Shown: positions 1 through 6,036, numbered from the stretch's first letter. The stretch: 8,903 nt of DNA from Acidobacteriota bacterium (GCA_028873155.1 JAGWML010000124.1:1-8903); one strand, 5' to 3'. Program-made: numbers and translations. Notes: a model not told the origin generated them from the sequence alone.

Positions 1-7
1 AGACAGC

Positions 8-727
8 ATGAATCCAATCGACGCCAGCATCCTGCATTTCTTCAATCGCTTTGCGCAGCACAGTGAGCTGATGGACAAGTTGATTTTCCTGGTCACGTTC
101 AACGTGCTCATCCAGGGCGGTCTCATCATCGCGTGGCTGTGGTGGGCGTGGTTCCGCAATGCTGGAACCATAACAGGCCAGAGGGAAAGAGAACTCGTCC
201 TGTCAGGCGCCGTCCTGTCCATTGCGGCCCTGGCTGCCGCACGAGTTCTTGCCCTCTCCTTGCCGTTCCGTGTGCGCCCGCGCTACACGCCGGCACTCCA
301 CTTCCGCCTGCCCACCGGGTCCGCCGACCTGGAGATGATTCATTGGAGTGCATTTCCCAGCGACCACGCCGTGCTCTTCTTTTCGCTCGCCACAACCTTG
401 TTCTTCATATCACGCAAGGCCGGAATCCTCCTCTATTGTTATGTCTTCTTTATCGTGTGTTTGCCCCGTATCTATCTGGGCGTCCACTTCCCAACAGACA
501 TCGTGGCCGGCGCGCTGCTCGGCGTTGGAATTGCCAGCCTGTCCCTGATCAAGCGCCTGCGCGAGTTCATCGCCCACCCGCTGCTCCGCTGGCACGATCA
601 ATCGCCGGGCCTTTTCTATCCTTTTTTCTTTCTCAGTACTCTTCTGCTCTCAACCGAGTTCGAATCGGTCAGAACAATCGCGGTCGCCGGATGGAACGTG
701 ATGAGAAAGTCCGCTCCATTCAGATAA
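8..727 (+). CDS. PAP2-superfamily membrane phosphatase (undecaprenyl-diphosphatase-like)
   Basis: This 239-residue polytopic membrane protein belongs to the PAP2 (type 2 phosphatidic acid phosphatase) superfamily. Members dephosphorylate lipid phosphates such as undecaprenyl diphosphate or phosphatidylglycerol phosphate. The three-part signature is visible. It consists of an Arg-rich first motif ending in R90-P91 (RVRP), PSDH at 117-120 in place of the usual PSGH, and R154...H160...D164 in PRIYLGVHFPTD. The canonical Lys of KX6RP is not at its expected place; R79 and R88 are nearby. Hydrophobic segments lie near residues 24-49, 64-85, 121-134, 137-152 and 164-181, with a further one near 200-215. 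Only seven bases precede the ATG, so its ribosome site and operon partners are not visible. Codon use is less GC-rich than in pheS or pheT. The family is secure from the motifs, but the lipid substrate cannot be decided. A BcrC-like role is the default inference. Confidence 0.85.
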   Translation: MNPIDASILHFFNRFAQHSELMDKLIFLVTFNVLIQGGLIIAWLWWAWFRNAGTITGQRERELVLSGAVLSIAALAAARVLALSLPFRVRPRYTPALHFRLPTGSADLEMIHWSAFPSDHAVLFFSLATTLFFISRKAGILLYCYVFFIVCLPRIYLGVHFPTDIVAGALLGVGIASLSLIKRLREFIAHPLLRWHDQSPGLFYPFFFLSTLLLSTEFESVRTIAVAGWNVMRKSAPFR

Positions 728-1045
728 TCTCCACGGTTGCCCTCATCGGACGCGCCACGAAATTCGGTGCCCCGCATCTCGCTTTTGAAATGTGGAAATC
801 CACGGGCGGGAGACTTTGCAGATTATTTCCGTCCCTTCCTTACAATGGATTCAGGTGCAATTCCTGCCCGCCTCGCCGGGCTATGCACAACCGGAAGCCA
901 CCCCCCCTACCCCCCCTTATTTATTTTCGTTTTCCACAGAAAGTTTGCAGAGGATTTCGCCTTCGGCCTGCGCGCCGGCACGCACGCCGCAAGCCGTTCA
1001 TGCGCCTTCGCCGCTCCATGCAATGGTTTATCCTGTTCATTACGC
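728..1045 (+). other. 318-base intergenic region upstream of pheS
   Basis: No convincing gene is seen here. The region holds a short perfect inverted repeat, GTGGA-AA-TCCAC, at 792-803. A -10-like TACAAT lies at 841-846 but has no well-spaced -35. The C7-TA-C7 tract at 901-916 is followed by an AT-rich run (TTATTTATTTTCG). An open frame in phase with pheS runs through the whole region, and six Phe codons fall between 920 and 964. The sequence just before the pheS ATG has no Shine-Dalgarno motif. The region presumably carries the pheS promoter and leader, but I cannot place the transcription start. Confidence 0.5.
901..916 (-). other. C7-TA-C7 tract; possible G-quadruplex on the minus strand
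   Basis: Seven Cs, TA, then seven Cs are read directly from the + strand. The minus strand is therefore G7-TA-G7. Each G7 can supply two G3 runs separated by one base, so the complement can meet the four-run G-quadruplex pattern with loops of about 1, 2 and 1 bases. The tract lies 130 bases upstream of pheS and abuts an AT-rich run. Whether it folds or regulates anything is inference. Confidence 0.4.
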
Positions 1046-2152
1046 ATGACGAACGAAGCCATTCCCAATCTGACGGCGTTTGACGAAGCCGCCCTCGACC
1101 ACGCCTTTGCCGCGCTGGAGCGCCAGGCCCGCGCCGCCGCCGCCGCCCTCAGCGGCCCCGAGGCCGTCGAGGCCTTCCGCCTGGAGTGGCTCGGCCGCAA
1201 GCAGGGCCGCCTCAACGACGTCTCCTCGCGCTGGCTCAAGGCCGCCCCACCCGAGGCTAAAAAGTCCCTCGGCCAGCGCTTCAACGCCCTCAAGGCAGTG
1301 GTCGAAGGCCTCCTCGACGCCGCCCTTGGTGCGGGTCCCAGTGACGCCGCCCTCGCCGCCGAGGCCATCGACATCACCCTGCCCGGCACCCGCCGCCTCA
1401 CCGGCGCCGAGCACCCCATCACCCGCACCCTCAACGAAATCGTCGCCGTCTTCACCGCCCTCGGCTACTCCATCGGCGTCGGTCCCGAGGTTGAAACCGA
1501 CTTCTACAACTTCGAGTGCATGAACTTCCCGCCCGGCCACCCCGCCCGCGACACCCAGGACACCCTCGTCGTCGCCGGCCAGGCGCGCCGCGCCCAGCGC
1601 GACCGCCTTCTCCTCCGCACCCACACCTCGCCCGTGCAGATGCGCACCATGGAGCAGCAACCACCCCCCGTGCGCATCGTCATTCCCGGCAAAGTCCACC
1701 GCAACGACGCCCAGGACGCCACCCACTCGCCCATCTTCCATCAAGTCGAGGGCCTCTGCGTCGACACCAACATCACCTTCAGCGACCTCAAGGGCACGCT
1801 CGACCACGCCATGAAGGCGCTCTTCGGCTCGTCCGTCAAAACACGCTTCTTCCCGTCCTTCTTCCCGTTCACTGAGCCGAGTGCCGACGTGCAAATCAGC
1901 TGCATCTTCTGCGGCGGTAAGGGCTGCCGTAAGTGCAAGCACTCCGGCTGGATTGAGCTGCTCGGCTGCGGCATGGTGGACCCCGCGGTCTTCGCCTTTG
2001 CCGCGGAAAAGCAGCCCGCCTACGACCCGAAAAAGATCTCCGGCTTCGCCTTCGGCATGGGCGTCGAGCGCATCGCCATGATGAAGTACGGCATCAGCGA
2101 AATCGGCCAGTTCTACGCCGGCGACATGAGGTTCCTGGGGCAATTTGTTTAG
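1046..2152 (+). CDS. pheS: Phenylalanyl-tRNA synthetase alpha subunit (EC 6.1.1.20)
   Basis: PheS is the catalytic class II subunit of the alpha2beta2 enzyme that charges tRNA(Phe) in the cytosol. The N-terminal part (about 1-100) is the Ala-rich helical coiled-coil arm that contacts tRNA. The catalytic core follows from about 118. It contains HPITRTLNE (123-131), RTHTSPVQMR (191-200), motif 2 with FHQVEG (231-236), TEPSADVQ (276-283), and motif 3 GFAFGMGVERIAMMKYG (333-349). A CxxC-x4-CxxC cluster (C286, C289, C294, C297) precedes GWIELLGCGMV. Firmicute PheS proteins have the same insert, so it is not unusual, and it may bind zinc. The frame stays open upstream to 737, but I chose the ATG at 1046. 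It gives 368 residues, normal for the family, and a typical N-terminus. No Shine-Dalgarno sequence precedes this ATG. Identity is certain; the start is probable. Confidence 0.96.
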   Translation: MTNEAIPNLTAFDEAALDHAFAALERQARAAAAALSGPEAVEAFRLEWLGRKQGRLNDVSSRWLKAAPPEAKKSLGQRFNALKAVVEGLLDAALGAGPSDAALAAEAIDITLPGTRRLTGAEHPITRTLNEIVAVFTALGYSIGVGPEVETDFYNFECMNFPPGHPARDTQDTLVVAGQARRAQRDRLLLRTHTSPVQMRTMEQQPPPVRIVIPGKVHRNDAQDATHSPIFHQVEGLCVDTNITFSDLKGTLDHAMKALFGSSVKTRFFPSFFPFTEPSADVQISCIFCGGKGCRKCKHSGWIELLGCGMVDPAVFAFAAEKQPAYDPKKISGFAFGMGVERIAMMKYGISEIGQFYAGDMRFLGQFV

Positions 2153-2189
2153 GCAATGCGATGGGGGAGAGAAGCAGGCTTTGATACGG

Positions 2190-2215
2190 GAAAGTGCTTT
2201 CGAGGAGACACTTTC
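2190..2215 (+). promoter_or_regulatory. Perfect inverted repeat with the Shine-Dalgarno site in its loop
   Basis: GAAAGTG (2190-2196) is matched exactly by CACTTTC (2209-2215), which gives a 7-bp stem. Its 12-base loop (2197-2208) contains GAGGAG (2202-2207), and the stem ends at the base before the ATG at 2216. An alternative tight hairpin, GAAAG-TG-CTTTC (2190-2201), would release the right arm. The geometry suggests translational control of the downstream membrane protein, but that is inference. Chance is possible for a 7-bp repeat. Confidence 0.4.
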
Positions 2216-2803
2216 ATGGGGCGTTGGATCATTCGCATCTGGGTCAGCATTGTCGTGTTCTGGTTCCTGATGTTTATGAGCGGCATGGCTCTCGCCTCAG
2301 CGGTGCATCTGTCTCTCCGAATGGATCTTCCCTTTCTCAGGGAGTGCATTCGGCATCACGATCTCCTCACTATGTTCCTGCTTGGTGTAACGACTGGTCT
2401 GCCTATGTTGGGTTCGGGCTTTACGGGGCGCGGGTGGTTCCGGTCAAAGAGCGGCCTCACTTATGAGGGATTCAAGTTGGAGGCGATTAAGCGCTGGATG
2501 TGGCTCCTAATTAGCCCGGTACTGTTAGTGGGAATCATCGCTTGGATTGAAACTCAACGCGAAGGAGGAGTCCTCTTCAGCGTGACATTGTCGAGCTTTT
2601 ACCACGGTTTCCTCATGCCCGATTGCGCCAATAGACCGCTCTTGCGCTATACGGGAGACACCACATGCATCATGAACCTCTTGTTCGTGGGAACCTGGCT
2701 TGCTTCCGTCGGATATTCCCTGGCACCGATTGTTCGCCGTCATGGCGCAAAACTTTGGCGCAACTTAACCAGCTTTGATAAAGGACTCGCAGCCGGCCAA
2801 TGA
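2216..2803 (+). CDS. Hypothetical four-helix membrane protein inserted between pheS and pheT
   Basis: I do not recognise a family for this 195-residue protein. Four hydrophobic stretches are visible at about 5-30, 50-67, 94-111 and 152-172. Between them lie a basic loop (RGWFRSKSG, 72-80), a central loop carrying FYHGF (128-132) and C137, and a basic C-terminal tail (RRHGAKLWRN, 174-183). That pattern fits an integral inner-membrane protein. The frame opens at an upstream ATG (2156), but I prefer 2216. It has GAGGAG eight bases upstream and starts directly into a membrane helix. The gene lies 63 bases after pheS and 42 before pheT, so it is probably cotranscribed with them. It is clearly less GC-rich than its neighbours: by my count 29 of 60 bases in 2521-2580 are G or C, against 44 of 60 in 3421-3480. 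It is likely a recent insertion into the operon. No function is assigned. Confidence 0.72.
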   Translation: MGRWIIRIWVSIVVFWFLMFMSGMALASAVHLSLRMDLPFLRECIRHHDLLTMFLLGVTTGLPMLGSGFTGRGWFRSKSGLTYEGFKLEAIKRWMWLLISPVLLVGIIAWIETQREGGVLFSVTLSSFYHGFLMPDCANRPLLRYTGDTTCIMNLLFVGTWLASVGYSLAPIVRRHGAKLWRNLTSFDKGLAAGQ

Positions 2804-2845
2804 AAGACCGGACCGTTCTCTGATAATGACGAGAGTAGATACACA

Positions 2846-4951
2846 ATGAAAATCCTGACTAAGTGGCTCCGCGCCTACCTGCCTGAATTGTCAGTCGACG
2901 ACTTGAGACTCGCCGAGGACCTCACCCTGCGCGGCATCGCCGTCGAAGGCATCTTCGACCTCGGCCCCGGCAACGGCTCGCTCTACGAGATGGACATCAC
3001 CACCAACCGCGTCGACGCCATGAACCACTACGGCATCGCGCGCGAGGTCGCTGCCATCTACGGCGTCGCGCTGCAACCGTTCGACCTCGCGCTGCCCGCG
3101 CACAAGCCCGCCGCCGCAGTCTTTCCTGTGCGCATTGAAGCCGAAGACGCATGCGGCCGCTTCACCGCGCGCGTCCTGCGTGGCATCACCATCACTGATT
3201 CGCGCGACTGGTTCACGCAAGCCGAGGTCGACACGTACTTCAAGCTTCTTGAGCAGAAGAAAATCTCCAGCGCCGTCGATGCCACCAACTTTGTCTGGCT
3301 CGCCATGGGCCAGCCCACGCATGCCTTCGACCTCGACAAAATCGAGGGCGGCATCGTCGTCCGCCGCGCCCGCAAAGGCGAAAAGCTTAAGACCCTCGAC
3401 GGCATCGAGCGCACGCTCGACCCCGAAGACCTCGTCGTCGCCGATCACGCCAAGCCGCTCGCCCTCGCCGGCGTCATGGGCGGCTGGGACTCGATGATTA
3501 CACCCGCGACGAAAAGCGTCCTCGTCGAAGCCGCCTGGTTCGAGCCCATGGCGGTGCGCCGCACCGCGCGCCGCCACGGCCTCCACACCGACGCGAGCCA
3601 CCGCTTCGAACGCGGAGCCGACTTCAACGCCGCGCCCGTCGCATCCGCGCTCGTCAGCCGCATCCTGCTTGCCGCCGGTGGCTCCATCGAGGGCGATCTC
3701 GTCGATGTTCGCGTGCCCGCACTCGAGGCCCGCACCGCCGCGCGCAAGCCGATTGCGCTCGCGCTCAGCGAGGTCCAGCGCATCCTCGGCGCCACGACCG
3801 ACGCCGACGGCATCACAGATGCCACCGTCGAGGGTGTCCTGGCTGCCCTTGGCTGCATGCTCGCACCAGCAGCCACCAACGCATGGAGCGTCACGCTGCC
3901 CTCGTGGCGGCTCGACATCGAGCGCGAAATCGACCTCATTGAAGAGGTCGCGCGCGTCTACGGCTACAACCGGTTCGCCAACACGCTGCCGGCCTTTGGC
4001 GGTGGCGTGACTGCGCTGCCATTTGCGCAGTCCGAGTCTGCCCTGCGTGAAACGCTGCGCTCCGCCGGCTTCCACGAGGCCATCGCCAGCACCTTCTGCT
4101 CGGCGAGTGACGCCGCACTCACCGCACCGCAGCCCGGACTCGTCGTGCCGCTCGGCAATCCGCTCAGCGAGGAAGCAGGCGTGCTGCGCCCGTCGCTTAT
4201 TCCCGGCATGTTGACCATGGTCGCGGGCAACCTCCATCGCGATGTGAGCGACGTGCGTCTCTTCGAGCTCGGCACTGTCTTCAGCGGCACTGCGGAGAAA
4301 GTGGACGAGCGCCCCGCGCTGGCCTTTGCCGCCGCCGGTCTGCTTGCCGAGCAGAGCCCGCTCCATCCCTCGCGTTCCATTGACTTCCACGATCTCAAAG
4401 GCGTCGTCGAGCAGCTTCTTACCCGCTTCCAGACGCGTACCCTCTACTTCGACCGTTTCGCGCCCGAGGCCGGCCTCACGCCCGCGTGGCTTCATCCATT
4501 TCGCTCCGCGCGCATCGTGGCCGATGGCACCACGGTCGGATGGTTCGGGCAGTTGCATCCGCGCGAGGCCGCGGCCCGCAAGCTCAAGGACACAATTCTT
4601 CTCTGCGAACTCTATCTCGATCGCCTCTACAGGCTGCCGCTGCGCAAGCCGGCCGCGCGCGAGATATCGCGCTTTCAGCCCGTTCGCCGCGATTTTTCTC
4701 TGGTTCTGGACCAGAGCGTCCCATGGGAACAAATCGATGCAGCGCTCGCCGCGCTCAGCCTGCCTGAGATTGTCGACTGGCGCGTGCGCGAAGTCTTCCG
4801 TGATGCCAAGCTGGGCGCGCGCGACTACTCGCTTTTGCTTGGCGTCACATTCCAGGCCGGCGACCGCACCTTGCGTGACGAAGAGCTGCAGAGCTACCAG
4901 GCGCAGGTGATCGACGCTGTTGGCAAGGCGGGCGCACGGTTGCGCAGTTAG
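2846..4951 (+). CDS. pheT: Phenylalanyl-tRNA synthetase beta subunit, short form lacking the tRNA-binding insert
   Basis: PheT is the non-catalytic partner of PheS; it carries tRNA recognition and editing of mischarged Tyr-tRNA(Phe). At 701 residues it is about 100 shorter than typical bacterial PheT (near 800). The N-terminal B1 piece (1-40) ends with VEGIFDLGPGNG and runs straight into MDITTNRVDAMNHYGIARE (49-67). The EMAPII/OB-fold tRNA-binding domain that normally lies between is missing. The rest is present. B3/B4 editing has DATNFV (145-150), GQPTHAFDLDKI (155-166) and SHRFERGAD (251-259). B5 ends in EIDLIEEVARVYGY (361-374). A core follows at about 390-590, then a C-terminal FDX-ACB anticodon-binding domain (about 607-701, beginning RFQPVRRDFSLVLD). 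The start is ATG 2846, with a weak GAGAG at 2831-2835. The frame is intact, so the deletion is a domain-level feature and not a frameshift. Confidence 0.96.
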   Translation: MKILTKWLRAYLPELSVDDLRLAEDLTLRGIAVEGIFDLGPGNGSLYEMDITTNRVDAMNHYGIAREVAAIYGVALQPFDLALPAHKPAAAVFPVRIEAEDACGRFTARVLRGITITDSRDWFTQAEVDTYFKLLEQKKISSAVDATNFVWLAMGQPTHAFDLDKIEGGIVVRRARKGEKLKTLDGIERTLDPEDLVVADHAKPLALAGVMGGWDSMITPATKSVLVEAAWFEPMAVRRTARRHGLHTDASHRFERGADFNAAPVASALVSRILLAAGGSIEGDLVDVRVPALEARTAARKPIALALSEVQRILGATTDADGITDATVEGVLAALGCMLAPAATNAWSVTLPSWRLDIEREIDLIEEVARVYGYNRFANTLPAFGGGVTALPFAQSESALRETLRSAGFHEAIASTFCSASDAALTAPQPGLVVPLGNPLSEEAGVLRPSLIPGMLTMVAGNLHRDVSDVRLFELGTVFSGTAEKVDERPALAFAAAGLLAEQSPLHPSRSIDFHDLKGVVEQLLTRFQTRTLYFDRFAPEAGLTPAWLHPFRSARIVADGTTVGWFGQLHPREAAARKLKDTILLCELYLDRLYRLPLRKPAAREISRFQPVRRDFSLVLDQSVPWEQIDAALAALSLPEIVDWRVREVFRDAKLGARDYSLLLGVTFQAGDRTLRDEELQSYQAQVIDAVGKAGARLRS

Positions 4952-4976
4952 CCACGGCAACGTCCACAATTGGCGC

Positions 4977-4982
4977 TATACT
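4977..4982 (+). promoter_or_regulatory. Possible -10 element (TATACT) of the coiled-coil/zapA operon
   Basis: TATACT matches the sigma70 -10 consensus at five of six positions. It lies 25 bases after the pheT stop and 34 before the next start codon. The -35 is weak: ACGGCA at 4954-4959 with 17-base spacing matches at only three of six positions. The 65-base gap after pheT, and the change of function from tRNA charging to cell division, make a promoter here reasonable. Confidence 0.35.
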
Positions 4983-5016
4983 GACACGAAAAGCGTGCGC
5001 CGCGGAGGTCACGAGT

Positions 5017-5367
5017 ATGACGCAGACATTCTGGGACAGCGAGGTTGCCGAAGAGCCGCAGCAGGATCTGCGTCCTGCGCAGGAGACAGCCGAGCCTGCG
5101 GTGGAACCAGCAACGCTGGCCCTCAGCGCCGATGATTTCTCCGCCCTGGAAGAGCGCATCGTGCGCGCTGTCGAACTCGTCAAGCGTGAGCGTCAGGCCC
5201 GCGCGGACGCAGAAGATCGCGCGGCAAAAGCTGAGGCTGAGCTGGAATCGCAAGCTCCGCTCGTCAGCCGGCTTCAGCAGCAAGTCCGCACTTTGCGTGT
5301 CGAACGCGACCACATCCGCCAGCGTGTCGAACGCCTGCTTTCGCAGTTGGATGCCTTGGAGTTGTGA
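5017..5367 (+). CDS. Small coiled-coil protein, ZapB-like, paired with zapA
   Basis: This is a 116-residue soluble acidic/basic protein. Residues 1-37 are acidic and Pro/Ala-rich, likely disordered (many E, Q, P). From about 38 to 116 it is a continuous charged heptad-like helix (ALEERIVRAVELVKRERQ, later LRVERDHIRQRVERLLSQLDALEL), which is a predicted coiled coil. The ending RVERLLSQLDAL resembles short coiled-coil proteins often encoded just before zapA and annotated as ZapB-like. ZapB itself works with ZapA in stabilising the FtsZ ring. The start ATG 5017 has a strong GGAGGT at 5004-5009, seven bases upstream. The gene ends seven bases before zapA, and its TGA overlaps the zapA ribosome site (TGAGGT), so translation is probably coupled. 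The cell-division role is inferred from position and coiled-coil form, not from a diagnostic motif. Confidence 0.75.
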   Translation: MTQTFWDSEVAEEPQQDLRPAQETAEPAVEPATLALSADDFSALEERIVRAVELVKRERQARADAEDRAAKAEAELESQAPLVSRLQQQVRTLRVERDHIRQRVERLLSQLDALEL

Positions 5368-5374
5368 GGTTTTG

Positions 5375-5689
5375 ATGGCGAAGAAGAATTCCCCGCAGCA
5401 GCTCGCATACACCACCGTCTCCATCTACGACCAGACCTATCACCTCACCGGGCAGGATTCCGATCACATCCGCCGCCTTGCCGCGCAGGTGGACGCGAAG
5501 ATGCGCGCGGTCGCCGCACAGGGCAACACCGTCGACTCTCTTCGCGTCGCAGTGCTTGCTGCTCTCAACCTTGCCGATGAGCTTGCGCAATCCAGTGGAG
5601 CCGATGCGCGCAAGGGCCACAACCGCGCCGCCAGCCTGCGTGGCCTGCTGGATGAAGTGCTGGAAGCGGATCTCAAAACCGGCTCGTAG
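5375..5689 (+). CDS. zapA: Cell division protein ZapA
   Basis: ZapA is a small cytosolic FtsZ-binding protein that bundles protofilaments and stabilises the Z-ring. The 104-residue product has the family pattern. After a short basic start (MAKKN) comes a beta-rich N-terminal part with VSIYDQTYHLTGQDSDHIRR (15-34). This is followed by LAAQVDAKMRAV (35-46), and then the long helix DSLRVAVLAALNLADEL (54-70) continuing to about residue 98. The frame is open from 5045, but the upstream portion overlaps the coiled-coil gene in another phase and makes no sense as ZapA. ATG 5375 has GAGG at 5366-5369 and gives the normal family length. The gene is directly followed by the 6S RNA locus, the same neighbour as zapA (ygfE) in E. 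coli. Confidence 0.9.
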   Translation: MAKKNSPQQLAYTTVSIYDQTYHLTGQDSDHIRRLAAQVDAKMRAVAAQGNTVDSLRVAVLAALNLADELAQSSGADARKGHNRAASLRGLLDEVLEADLKTGS

Positions 5690-5703
5690 CATGCATTCCC
5701 GAT

Positions 5704-5721
5704 TTGGCTTCATGCAGCCAA
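5704..5721 (+). terminator. Weak hairpin after zapA, possible terminator
   Basis: TTGGCT (5704-5709) and AGCCAA (5716-5721) form a perfect 6-bp stem with a 6-base loop, 15 bases after the zapA stop. There is no T tract; the following bases are TTCAAAACAG. It is at best a poor intrinsic terminator and may be chance. Confidence 0.2.
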
Positions 5722-5770
5722 TTCAAAACAGCCGTGCACCGTACCACACAGCGCCGTGCATGCACAAGAC

Positions 5771-5799
5771 TTGCAATTCATCGCCGCTGCCCCTACTAT
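5771..5799 (+). promoter_or_regulatory. sigma70-type promoter of the 6S RNA gene
   Basis: The -35 TTGCAA (5771-5776) and the -10 TACTAT (5794-5799) are separated by exactly 17 bases, and each matches consensus at four of six positions. The predicted start, seven bases after the -10, is about 5806. This is one base before the outer strand of the RNA's closing stem, which supports both calls. A 10-bp palindrome, GTGCATGCAC (5756-5765), lies just upstream of the -35 and could be an operator. Confidence 0.65.
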
Positions 5800-5805
5800 C
5801 CGCAT

Positions 5806-6001
5806 AAGAAGTCCGGCCTGCAAAGCAGGTGCGGGGATCAACGCTGGTTGAACCAACATTCAATGAACAGGGGCTCGACTCGACAATCGGTTCTGTGTGC
5901 CGTGTCCGCCAGTCCGGAATGCCTAATGAACCGCGGAGAGCTCCACCGTCCTAGGACGGGTTCACCAGCGCGTCACCCACGGCCCAGTGGGCCGGATTCT
6001 A
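5806..6001 (+). ncRNA. ssrS: 6S RNA
   Basis: 6S RNA mimics an open promoter and binds the housekeeping RNA polymerase holoenzyme, damping transcription in stationary phase. A rod-like fold can be drawn by hand. The closing stem pairs 5807-5818 with 5990-6000 (core TCCGGCC with GGCCGGA, one G-U, one bulge). An inner stem pairs GCTGGT-GAACC (5843-5854, one bulged T) with GGTTCACCAGC near 5959-5969. The apical arm pairs CGGTTC (5888-5893) with GAACCG (5928-5933) and ends in TCCG/CGGA (5905-5908 with 5915-5918). The open region between the inner and apical stems is the expected central bubble. Its 3' strand contains the small hairpin CGTCCTAGGACG (5947-5958). The segment around GGAATGCCTAATGAACCGCGG resembles the corresponding E. 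coli strand (GAGAAGCCTTAAAACTGCG). A length near 196 nt, the promoter at the right distance, and zapA just upstream all agree. The ends are approximate. Confidence 0.85.
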
Positions 6002-6036
6002 CCCTCCCCGCAGTCTGAGCGGATATTCTGGCTGCA

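Noticed and set aside
737..1045. In-phase upstream extension of pheS (103 extra codons)
   Set aside because: The translation is Pro/Cys-rich and runs through the C7 tract, and PheS of 368 residues from 1046 has the family's normal length and N-terminus.
133..1083. 316-codon plus-strand frame overlapping the PAP2 gene
   Set aside because: It is an Arg/Pro/Cys-rich out-of-frame translation of the PAP2 gene and intergenic DNA, without a domain.
1040..2143. Long minus-strand open frame opposite pheS
   Set aside because: It is a Gly/Ala/Glu/Val-rich low-complexity translation, the complement of GC-rich third positions in pheS. It has no motifs and conflicts with an unmistakable gene.
2817..2835. 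Possible hairpin CTCT/AGAG over the pheT ribosome site
   Set aside because: Only four base pairs with a ten-base loop; expected by chance.
2891..4969. 692-codon minus-strand open frame opposite pheT
   Set aside because: It is a compositional shadow of pheT in high-GC DNA. The translation has no recognisable domain, whereas the plus strand carries the full PheT motif set.
5817..5829. CCTGC-AAA-GCAGG hairpin as a separate terminator or element
   Set aside because: It lies inside the 6S RNA 5' arm and its left part competes with the closing stem; there is no T tract. It is better treated as part of the 6S RNA.
5704..6018. 104-codon open frame covering the 6S RNA region
   Set aside because: The region is explained by a structured RNA with promoter. 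The frame lacks a ribosome site and has no protein-like pattern.
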